From Ruminococcus sp. UBA3767 (lineage in GTDB: Bacteria > Bacillota > Clostridia > Oscillospirales > Ruminococcaceae): a stretch of DNA of 13,704 nt. The notes under the pieces are model-generated. The model was given only the letters and a program-made list of their open reading frames with translations. It was not told the origin of the DNA and did not search any database. Below, in pieces: positions 8,578 through 13,704 of the stretch. The DNA lies in assembly GCA_002371625.1 (NCBI GenBank), contig DFFV01000107.1, positions 1 to 13,704 of the forward strand, read 5' to 3'. Numbering within the stretch: position 1 is the first letter of the stretch; each line of letters begins with the position of its first letter. The position numbers were made by a program, and so were the translations under genes.

Positions 8578-9605
8578 ACCGCATCACCGCTGTTGCTTTT
8601 TTCAATGAACATTTCAAGCGTTTTCAGCGCCTTGCCTGAGTCGATAAGCTCGGCAGCCAGCTTAATGCCGTCACTCATATTATCTGCCTTGCCTGCGAGA
8701 TAAAGGCTTGCGCCTGCGTTGAGAAGAACTGCGTTGCGCTTGTGCCCGACGAGCTCTCCGCCGAGCAGCCTGCGGACTATCTGTGCATTTTCCTGCGGTG
8801 TGCCGCCCTTTAAGTCTTCCTTGGTGCAGCGCTCAAAGCCGAATTGCTCGGGAGTTATGGTGTATGTCTTGTACCAGCCGCCCTTTATCTCGCATACTTT
8901 TGTCGGTGCGCTCAGGGATATCTCATCCAGCTTATCCGTTCCGTAAACGACCATTCCACGCTCTATGCCAAGCTCGATAAGAACCTGTGCAAGCGGCTCG
9001 ACAAGGTAATCATCATACACGCCCAGCAGCTGCATTTTCGGGCTGCCCGGATTTGTAAGCGGTCCGAGGATGTTGAAAACTGTCCTGAAGCCAAGCTCCC
9101 TGCGGATAGCGCCGACGTATTTCATTGAGCTGTGGTATTTTTGTGCGAAGAAAAAGCATATACCGACCTCGTTGAGAAGCTCACGGCATTTGTCGGGCGA
9201 CTGCTCGATATTTACGCCCAGCGCTTCAAGGCAATCGGCTGTCCCGCAGGCTGATGAAGCTGCTCTGTTGCCGTGCTTTGCGACCTTTACACCGCCTGCT
9301 GCTGCGACAAGTGCGGAGGTAGTTGAGATATTGAAGCTGTGCGCATTATCGCCGCCTGTGCCGACTATCTCAAACAGGTCAAGGTCGGTGCTTACTTTTG
9401 TCGCATGATCTCTCATTGCGGCAGCGCAGCCTGCGATCTCGCTGGTGGTCTCAGCCCTTGCGCTTTTGGTGGAAAGCGATGCAAGGAATGCGGCGTTCTG
9501 TGTCGGGGTGGTCTCGCCGCTCATTATCTCGTTCATAACGGTGTACGCCTCATCGTAGGTGAGGTCCTGCTTATTGACTATTTTCACGATAGCTTCTTTT
9601 ATCAT
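8574..9605 (-). CDS. trpD: Anthranilate phosphoribosyltransferase
   Basis: TrpD attaches phosphoribose from PRPP to anthranilate, the second committed step. The protein has 343 residues from the chosen start, close to the family norm. A helical N-terminal domain with [12 protein letters not shown] is followed by the PRPP motif VGTGGD (81-86), [11 protein letters not shown] (90-100), [11 protein letters not shown] (108-118) and [19 protein letters not shown] and [11 protein letters not shown] carry the metal-binding Asp-Glu pair and substrate contacts. The start is ATG 9605, 8 bases after AAGGAGG (complement of 9614-9620), which overlaps the trpG stop. An upstream in-frame ATG at 9641 would place 12 extra residues inside trpG and lacks such a site. 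It stands alone and is not fused to trpG. Confidence 0.97.
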   Translation of the reverse strand: MIKEAIVKIVNKQDLTYDEAYTVMNEIMSGETTPTQNAAFLASLSTKSARAETTSEIAGCAAAMRDHATKVSTDLDLFEIVGTGGDNAHSFNISTTSALVAAAGGVKVAKHGNRAASSACGTADCLEALGVNIEQSPDKCRELLNEVGICFFFAQKYHSSMKYVGAIRRELGFRTVFNILGPLTNPGSPKMQLLGVYDDYLVEPLAQVLIELGIERGMVVYGTDKLDEISLSAPTKVCEIKGGWYKTYTITPEQFGFERCTKEDLKGGTPQENAQIVRRLLGGELVGHKRNAVLLNAGASLYLAGKADNMSDGIKLAAELIDSGKALKTLEMFIEKSNSGDAV

Positions 9606-9618
9606 TTTCTTTTCCTCC

Positions 9619-10185
9619 TTAAAGCTCAATAAAGTTTTCAAGTATTCTTTTTCCCATTGGCGTGAGTATCGATTCGGGGTGGAACTGAACGCCGTATATC
9701 CTATGCTCTCTGTGCTGCACAGCCATTATTTCTCCGTCGCTCGTCACAGCTGTAACTTGCAGGCATTCGGGAACGGTCTCCTTTTTCACGGCAAGTGAAT
9801 GATACCTTGCGGCAGTCATTGTTTTGCCAAGCCCCGAAAACAGCGGCGAATCCGCTATTATTTCCACATCAGACTGTTTGCCGTGCATAAGCTGTTTTGC
9901 GTAGCTTATCTGTGCGCCGTAAGCCTCGCAGATCGCCTGATGGCCAAGGCATACGCCAAGCGTGGGGATCTTTTTGCAGATAGTTTTTGCTGCCTCTATT
10001 ATTATCCCTGCGTCGCTCGGTCTTCCCGGACCGGGTGAAATAACTATCCTGTCGGGAGCAAGAGCGCTTATCTCGTCAACGGTCAGCTCATCGTTCCTGA
10101 TGACCTTTATATCAGGCTCTATCTCGCCGATCATCTGATAAAGGTTGTATGAAAAGCTGTCGTAGTTATCTATCAGCAGTATCAT
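9619..10185 (-). CDS. trpG: Anthranilate synthase, glutamine amidotransferase component
   Basis: TrpG releases ammonia from glutamine and channels it to TrpE, making anthranilate from chorismate. It is 188 residues long, a free-standing class I amidotransferase. The start [17 protein letters not shown] is typical. The nucleophile is Cys79 in GVCLGHQAI, and the other triad members are His169 and Glu171 in [16 protein letters not shown] (50-56) shapes the oxyanion region. ARYHSLAV is the interface segment seen in TrpG and PabA proteins. PabA for folate is nearly the same protein and such subunits can be shared; placement between trpE and trpD favours a tryptophan role. Its ATG overlaps the trpE stop as ATGA (10182-10185). 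Confidence 0.96.
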   Translation of the reverse strand: MILLIDNYDSFSYNLYQMIGEIEPDIKVIRNDELTVDEISALAPDRIVISPGPGRPSDAGIIIEAAKTICKKIPTLGVCLGHQAICEAYGAQISYAKQLMHGKQSDVEIIADSPLFSGLGKTMTAARYHSLAVKKETVPECLQVTAVTSDGEIMAVQHREHRIYGVQFHPESILTPMGKRILENFIEL

Positions 10186-11654
10186 TCCACGTCACCCCCA
10201 AGCTCCTGCGCAGCTTTAAGTGCGCCTATCACGGCGGCTGCTTTGTTTGAACACTCACGGTATTCGTTTTCGGCGACAGAATCTGCAACTATCCCTGCGC
10301 CGCTGCGGACAAACACCTTTCCGTTCTTTTTGAATGCGATGCGTATGGCTATGCAGGTATCAAGATTGCCTGTAAAATCAATGTAGCCGACTGCACCGCC
10401 ATAGATACCACGCTTGTTGTTTTCAAGCTCTGCTATCAGCTCGCACGCCCTTATCTTCGGCGCACCCGAAAGCGTTCCCGCAGGCAGAACAGCACTTACC
10501 GCATCTATCGCATCGCAGCCGTCCCTCAGCTCGCCCCGTACGGTTGAACCGATGTGCATAACGTGGGAAAAGCGCTCGATGCTGTGCAGCTTTTCAACTT
10601 CAACGCTGCCGAAGCTGCTGATCTTTCCCAGATCGTTGCGCCCAAGATCCACGAGCATATTATGCTCGGCAAGCTCCTTTTCGTCAGCAAGCAGCTCCTG
10701 TTCAAGTGTCTTGTCCTGCTGTTCGTTTTTGCCCCGTGGTCTTGTGCCTGCAAGCGGAAAGGTGTGCAGCACGCCGTTTTCCAGCTTTACAAGAGTTTCG
10801 GGCGATGCACCCGCTATCTCAACATCGGTGCCGCTGAAATAGAACATATACGGCGAGGGGTTTATCGTGCGCAGCATTCGGTAGGTGTTCAGCAGGCTGC
10901 CTTCATAATCTGCGCTGAGCCTGTTGGAGAGGACTATCTGAAAAATGTCCCCCTCATAGATATGCTGCTTTGCTTTTTCTACCATGCCGCAGAACTGTTC
11001 ACGGCTGAAAAGCTCACGCACGGGGGAAGTCATTCTGCCGGGCGTTTCAAAAAGCTGCTCGCCGTTTTCGAGTATGTCGGCTATGCGTTCAAGCTCCTTA
11101 ACAGCACGCCTGTATTCATTTTCGATGTCATTGAGCTTTATGTTCACTATCAGTATCAGCTTTTGCCTGAGAGCATCAAATGCGATGACTTTATCAAACA
11201 GCATCAGGTCAACGTCCTTGAAATGCTCGCTGTCGTTAGTCGGCAGGCGAAGCGAGGGCTCGCTGTAACTGATGAAATCATAAGCGAAATAGCCGACAAA
11301 TCCCCCTGTGAATGAGGGCAGCCCGTCTATCCTCGGACTTTTGTACTGCGATAGTATCGAGCGGAGGACCTGCTTTAGTCCGCCTTGAACTCTTTTGCCG
11401 TCAACTATCACCTCGCCCTTTGAGCAGGTAACTATCCTTTTGGGTTCAAATCCGAGAAAGGTGTATCTTCCCCATTTTTCGCTGCTCTGTGCAGATTCGA
11501 GCATAAAGCAGTGCTGTGATGCTTTTTGCAGCTTTCTTACCGCCTGTATCGGAGTGCATATATCCGAAAGTATCTCGCAGCTTATCGGGATAATGTCGTA
11601 GCAGCCCTGTGCGGCATACTGCCTTACCGTCCGGATATCGGGTGTTGTTATCAT
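10182..11654 (-). CDS. trpE: Anthranilate synthase, chorismate-binding component
   Basis: TrpE converts chorismate and ammonia to anthranilate, the committed and feedback-controlled step. From the chosen start it is 490 residues. The N-terminal half has FMLESAQSS with L52-E53-S54, corresponding to the LLES tryptophan-binding element of feedback-sensitive enzymes, and YTFLGFEPK. The C-terminal chorismate-binding half has DIFQIVLSNRL, GASPETLVKLENG, FPLAGTRPRG, LVDLGRNDLGKI, VMHIGSTVRG and LPAGTLSGAPKIRA, all strongly conserved. The reading frame stays open upstream to 11771, but that stretch lies in the T-box and terminator and is not coding. AGGAGGT (complement of 11662-11668) is 8 bases from the ATG at 11654 and only 2 from an ATG at 11660, so 11654 is preferred. 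Confidence 0.97.
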   Translation of the reverse strand: MITTPDIRTVRQYAAQGCYDIIPISCEILSDICTPIQAVRKLQKASQHCFMLESAQSSEKWGRYTFLGFEPKRIVTCSKGEVIVDGKRVQGGLKQVLRSILSQYKSPRIDGLPSFTGGFVGYFAYDFISYSEPSLRLPTNDSEHFKDVDLMLFDKVIAFDALRQKLILIVNIKLNDIENEYRRAVKELERIADILENGEQLFETPGRMTSPVRELFSREQFCGMVEKAKQHIYEGDIFQIVLSNRLSADYEGSLLNTYRMLRTINPSPYMFYFSGTDVEIAGASPETLVKLENGVLHTFPLAGTRPRGKNEQQDKTLEQELLADEKELAEHNMLVDLGRNDLGKISSFGSVEVEKLHSIERFSHVMHIGSTVRGELRDGCDAIDAVSAVLPAGTLSGAPKIRACELIAELENNKRGIYGGAVGYIDFTGNLDTCIAIRIAFKKNGKVFVRSGAGIVADSVAENEYRECSNKAAAVIGALKAAQELGGDVE

Positions 11655-11663
11655 TTGCATTAC

Positions 11664-11688
11664 CTCCTGTCCGTGACTGTCAGGGGAG
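11664..11688 (-). other. Possible hairpin covering the trpE ribosome binding site
   Basis: On the transcript, CTCCCCTG (complement of 11681-11688) can pair with CAGGAG (11664-11669). The hairpin has four inner pairs, a CC bulge, two outer pairs and an 11-base loop. The 3' arm includes most of the trpE Shine-Dalgarno sequence AGGAGGT. This is a weak structure judged by eye. It could lower trpE translation after read-through of the T-box terminator, or be chance. Confidence 0.25.
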
Positions 11689-11701
11689 TGCAAGGACAAA
11701 T

Positions 11702-11743
11702 AAAAAACGCCCCCGACAGATCGTTTGTGATCTGTCAAGGACG
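11702..11743 (-). terminator. T-box-controlled intrinsic terminator before trpE
   Basis: On the minus strand GACAGATC pairs with GATCTGTC around ACAAAC. The stem extends outward by seven more pairs (CGTCCTT with GGGGGCG, including G-T pairs) and is followed by six T. The base of its 5' arm, CCTT, is also the sequence the T-box AAGG pairs with in the antiterminator, so the two structures exclude each other. Confidence 0.95.
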
Positions 11744-11994
11744 AATAGTTCTTAATTATCCGTGGTGCCACCTTGATTCACGACTTTTGCCGTGCGCTTA
11801 GCAGGATACTATCATATCCCCGGCGTTATAACGTCTGCCTCTGACGTCGCAGAATACTTTGTGATACATCACATTTGGCTGCGCCCTCTGCGGTCCATTT
11901 GACAACCTGTTTCTTACCCTCTCTCAGCAACCCGGGCTCTCTGTAAAGGCATAACTGCCGTTATCTCCGCATCAACGGTTTTAACTATTAAATT
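11702..11994 (-). ncRNA. tRNA-Trp-sensing T-box riboswitch leader of the trp operon
   Basis: This leader of about 290 bases reads the charging state of tRNA-Trp and lets transcription continue when tryptophan is short. Stem I begins with UGCGG (11971-11967), paired with CCGCA (11893-11889), which closes the specifier loop. That loop contains AAAUGGA, so the specifier codon is UGG at 11897-11895, for tryptophan. CAGAGAG and GGUUGCUGAGAG in the distal part match the conserved tRNA-elbow-contacting region of T-boxes. The T-box sequence is AAGGUGGCACCACGG (11774-11760). Its UGGC bulge complements a tRNA 3' end of GCCA, that is discriminator G73, as expected for bacterial tRNA-Trp. CAAGG can pair with CCUUG (11741-11737) to form the antiterminator, competing with the terminator downstream. 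Exact ends of the inner stems were not folded by computer. Confidence 0.95.
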
Positions 11995-12000
11995 GATAAA

Positions 12001-12029
12001 ATAATAACACCCGTATTGATAAATGTCAA
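12001..12029 (-). promoter_or_regulatory. SigA-type promoter of the trp operon
   Basis: On the minus strand TTGACA (12029-12024), a 17-base spacer and TATTAT (12006-12001) form a near-consensus promoter, with TG one base upstream of the -10 box. Transcription should begin near 11994, just before the T-box stem I. The -35 box lies 28 bases after the GNAT stop codon, so the upstream gene may also read through into this promoter region. Confidence 0.9.
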
Positions 12030-12057
12030 GAGTGCAGCTATACATTTTACACTTTGT

Positions 12058-12561
12058 TCACATTTGCTTTTTGTACTCCATAAAGCAGCGGCAGAACTTT
12101 TCACCCTTGAATTCATAAGCCTGCGGCGTTTTTGAAACAAGCTCAAATCCTGCCGAGGTGTAGCAGCGCACCGCACTTTCATTTTCGGCAAAAACGCAAA
12201 GCTGAACGCAGCGGGCGTTGTCAGCTTCAAGGGCGTGCTCAACGGCAAGCTCTATCATCTGCCTGCCGATGCCTTTTCCTCGTATCGCAGGATCGACCAC
12301 GACAAATCTCAGAAAAGCCGCCTTTGTATCGGTGTTTATGCTTATGCAGAAAAAGCCCGTGATCCTGCCGTTATCATCTGCTGCGGCAAAAGGGCGGTCG
12401 CCGTAATTTTCGGCGTGCTCTTTGAGGACAGCGTGGAAGTTTTCTTTTTCTATCGGGAAAGAAAACCTGCTGCCGCACCACATTGCGTGGGCACGTTCAT
12501 CGGGCAGCCAGTTTTTGATAATGTCAAAGTCCTTTTCGGGAATGTACGGTCTTAGCTTCAT
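12058..12561 (-). CDS. GNAT family N-acetyltransferase
   Basis: This is a 167-residue protein of the GCN5-related acetyltransferase fold, which moves an acetyl group from acetyl-CoA to an amine. The pyrophosphate-binding motif A is clear: FLRFVVVDPAIRGKGIGRQM, with R94-G-K-G-I-G99. Motif B follows as VQLCVFAENESAVRCYTSAGF, where Asn-x-x-A-x-x-x-Y is typical. The N-terminus MKLRPYIPEKDFDIIKNWL is the usual beta1-alpha1 start. RITGFFCISIN is the central strand. The substrate is unknown; the family covers antibiotics, polyamines, ribosomal protein N-termini and small metabolites. Its ATG follows a weak GGGTGAT ribosome binding site. It lies 45 bases after trmB in the same direction and may be cotranscribed with it; no convincing terminator separates it from the trp promoter. 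Confidence 0.9.
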   Translation of the reverse strand: MKLRPYIPEKDFDIIKNWLPDERAHAMWCGSRFSFPIEKENFHAVLKEHAENYGDRPFAAADDNGRITGFFCISINTDTKAAFLRFVVVDPAIRGKGIGRQMIELAVEHALEADNARCVQLCVFAENESAVRCYTSAGFELVSKTPQAYEFKGEKFCRCFMEYKKQM

Positions 12562-12583
12562 ACTATCACCCTGATCTCGTTTT

Positions 12584-12614
12584 TCTTATCTCTTGCCTCT
12601 TACTTCTTACTTCT
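12584..12614. repeat. Seven-base tandem repeat, consensus TCTTACT, about 4.4 copies
   Basis: Reading the plus strand, TCTTATC (12584), TCTTGCC (12591), TCTTACT (12598) and TCTTACT (12605) follow one another without gaps, ending in a partial TCT (12612-12614). On the gene strand this is a purine-rich AGTAAGA series. The first units on the gene strand form the end of trmB, including its TAA at 12609-12607, and the rest fills most of the gap to the GNAT gene. Confidence 0.8.
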
Positions 12615-13275
12615 GAAAGGCTTCAAGCCTGTAAATAGGCAAGCCCTGCGAGGAGAACCTCTGCTCATACTCGGTCATTATGTTGCCCTCAAAATCGCTG
12701 TTGTGCAGATCGAGGCTGACGTTTTTGAGTGCAAAGCCGTTTTGTGTGAACTGCTCGATCGAGAACTCAAAAAAGTGCATATTATCCGTCTTCTGATGTA
12801 TCTTGCCGTTTTTTGTCAGGAGCTTTTTGTAGATCTCAAGAAAGCCCTTGTGAGTAAGGCGGTGCGATGCGTAGGTGTTCTTGGGGAAAGGGCAGCTGAA
12901 ATTGAGAAATATCAGCCCGATTGAATTTGCCGGGATATAGCAGTCGAGATACTCGGCATTTCCACGAAGAAAAATAAGATTTGGTATCTGCTGTTCAATA
13001 GCATTCTCGGCAGCATCGACGATGACGTTGCTGGACTTTTCAACTGCAAGTATGTTCACCTCGGGGTGAGCTTTAGCGTACTCGATAGCGAATTGTCCTT
13101 TGCCGCAGCCTATCTCAAGTATCACTGGGCTGTCGTTGCCGAAAAGCTGTTTATAATCGAGCAGGCTTGAAGTATCCTTTACCTGAAAATTCTTCTCGTC
13201 CCTGTCCATGTATATTATTCTGTTTCCGCAGGCTTCCAGCCTTGCTTCAAGATTGCGTTTTCTCCTCATTCTCAT
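12607..13275 (-). CDS. trmB: tRNA (guanine-46-N7)-methyltransferase
   Basis: TrmB uses S-adenosylmethionine to make m7G46 in the tRNA variable loop. From ATG 13275 it has 222 residues, normal for the family, and begins MRMRRKRNLEARLEACGN, matching the usual basic N-terminus of Firmicutes TrmB. The SAM-binding motif I is ILEIGCGKGQFA (52-63), with the acidic end of the next strand in AVEKSS. IPNLIFLRGNAEYL and later KTDNMHFFEFS and TEYEQRFSSQGLPIYRLEAF are TrmB signatures. Where most TrmB proteins have an Asp-Pro-Trp-Pro-Lys motif followed by basic residues, this one has SCPFPKNTYASHRLT (C128, F130). The start is uncertain: TTG at 13281 has better spacing from GGAG (6 bases), and TTG at 13308 is also open. 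All three overlap the upstream gene. Confidence 0.93.
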   Translation of the reverse strand: MRMRRKRNLEARLEACGNRIIYMDRDEKNFQVKDTSSLLDYKQLFGNDSPVILEIGCGKGQFAIEYAKAHPEVNILAVEKSSNVIVDAAENAIEQQIPNLIFLRGNAEYLDCYIPANSIGLIFLNFSCPFPKNTYASHRLTHKGFLEIYKKLLTKNGKIHQKTDNMHFFEFSIEQFTQNGFALKNVSLDLHNSDFEGNIMTEYEQRFSSQGLPIYRLEAFQK

Positions 13276-13704
13276 CGTCAATGGTCGCTCCTTCAGCTTT
13301 TTTTTCAAGCATCACTCTGAACAGCATCATAAGATCAAACACTGCCAGTGTGAACAGATCTATTATAATAAATCCTAAAAACAACAGTGCATAGTCGGGC
13401 ACTATTTTTTCTACCTTTTGCATAACGGGATATGACTTTCCGTCGATCTTTTCAGTGTCGTATCCCCACGGAGCGTCATTGCTCTGATAGATAGCAACGG
13501 GGGAGTAAAGCTTGCATATCCACGGCAGCGATGCGTCAGCGGTCCTGATAACGAATTCACCGCTTGAAAACAGCTGGCTTTCGTGGAAAAACAGGTGTGA
13601 TGGAGTCTGCTTTTCATAACTGATAGAGCCAAGGATAGTACCGTTGTGAACTCTGTATTCGCTGCGCTTTGAATCTATCGCCTTCTGATCGACCTCAAGC
13701 AGTA
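13247..13704 (-). CDS. Unidentified membrane protein, C-terminal 151 residues
   Basis: This gene enters from the right edge, so its start is outside the window; the frame is open from the edge to TGA 13249-13247. I do not recognise the family. The visible part starts LLEVDQKAIDSKRSEYRVHN and contains a probably extracytoplasmic or loop region with aromatic residues (FFHESQLFSSGEF, LPWICKLYSPVA, SNDAPWGYDTEKI). Then comes one long hydrophobic stretch (PDYALLFLGFIIIDLFTLAV, continuing FDLMMLFRVM) that looks like a transmembrane helix. The tail is charged (EKKAEGATIDDENEEKTQS) and presumably cytoplasmic. Codon choice fits the neighbours, supporting a real gene. Its last 29 bases overlap the trmB start, so the two are likely cotranscribed and perhaps translationally coupled. 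No function can be assigned. Confidence 0.75.
   Translation of the reverse strand, partial: LLEVDQKAIDSKRSEYRVHNGTILGSISYEKQTPSHLFFHESQLFSSGEFVIRTADASLPWICKLYSPVAIYQSNDAPWGYDTEKIDGKSYPVMQKVEKIVPDYALLFLGFIIIDLFTLAVFDLMMLFRVMLEKKAEGATIDDENEEKTQS

Noticed and set aside
10554..11315. Long open frame of 253 codons on the plus strand opposite trpE.
   Set aside because: Shadow of trpE, with no ribosome binding site and no domain-like sequence.
11655..11771. Upstream extension of trpE to an ATG at 11771 (39 extra codons).
   Set aside because: That stretch is the T-box core and its terminator hairpin; the ATG at 11654 has a well-spaced AGGAGG.
12024..12057. Terminator for the GNAT gene before the trp promoter.
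   Set aside because: Only AGTG/CACT pairing is available and no T-run follows, so no terminator is called.

Overview
The window carries housekeeping biosynthesis genes from a Gram-positive anaerobe of the Clostridia. The closest fit is Ruminococcus or a neighbouring Oscillospiraceae genus. This is inferred from AGGAGG-type ribosome binding sites, SigA-type promoters with TGn-extended -10 boxes, a T-box riboswitch before trpE, and the character of the proteins. No marker gene fixes the genus. There are no tRNA or rRNA genes, insertion sequences, prophage genes or CRISPR arrays.

Layout, left to right. Plus strand: the tail of a bile acid:sodium symporter family gene (1-165), then a hairpin. 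Next is a decayed secreted-protein gene (392-606) that still has a strong promoter, ribosome binding site, signal peptide and terminator. It is followed by an acyltransferase-3 membrane protein (703-1767). The branched-chain amino acid genes ilvB, ilvN and ilvC (1860-5161) come next and end at a terminator that works in both directions. Minus strand, read from the right: an unidentified membrane protein (running off the window), trmB and a GNAT acetyltransferase. Then follows a complete seven-gene tryptophan operon in the order trpE-G-D-C-F-B-A (11654 down to 5218). It is preceded by its own promoter and a tRNA-Trp T-box leader.

How the genes work together. IlvB and IlvN form acetolactate synthase; IlvN has the residues associated with valine feedback. 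IlvC carries out the next step of valine, leucine and isoleucine synthesis. The trp operon takes chorismate to tryptophan: TrpE/TrpG make anthranilate, TrpD, TrpF and TrpC convert it to indole-3-glycerol phosphate, and TrpA/TrpB finish. Genes overlap by 4-8 bases or are a few bases apart, which suggests translational coupling. The leader has a UGG specifier codon, and its T-box bulge complements a tRNA 3' end of GCCA, so the operon should respond to uncharged tRNA-Trp. ilvB has only a short leader (about 33 bases) and no T-box, so the two convergent operons are regulated differently.

I did not find a previously undescribed system. The points worth a second look are departures from textbook enzyme residues (TrmB, TrpA, IlvB, IlvC), the decayed gene with intact signals, a 7-base tandem repeat at the end of trmB, and an unidentified membrane protein overlapping trmB.
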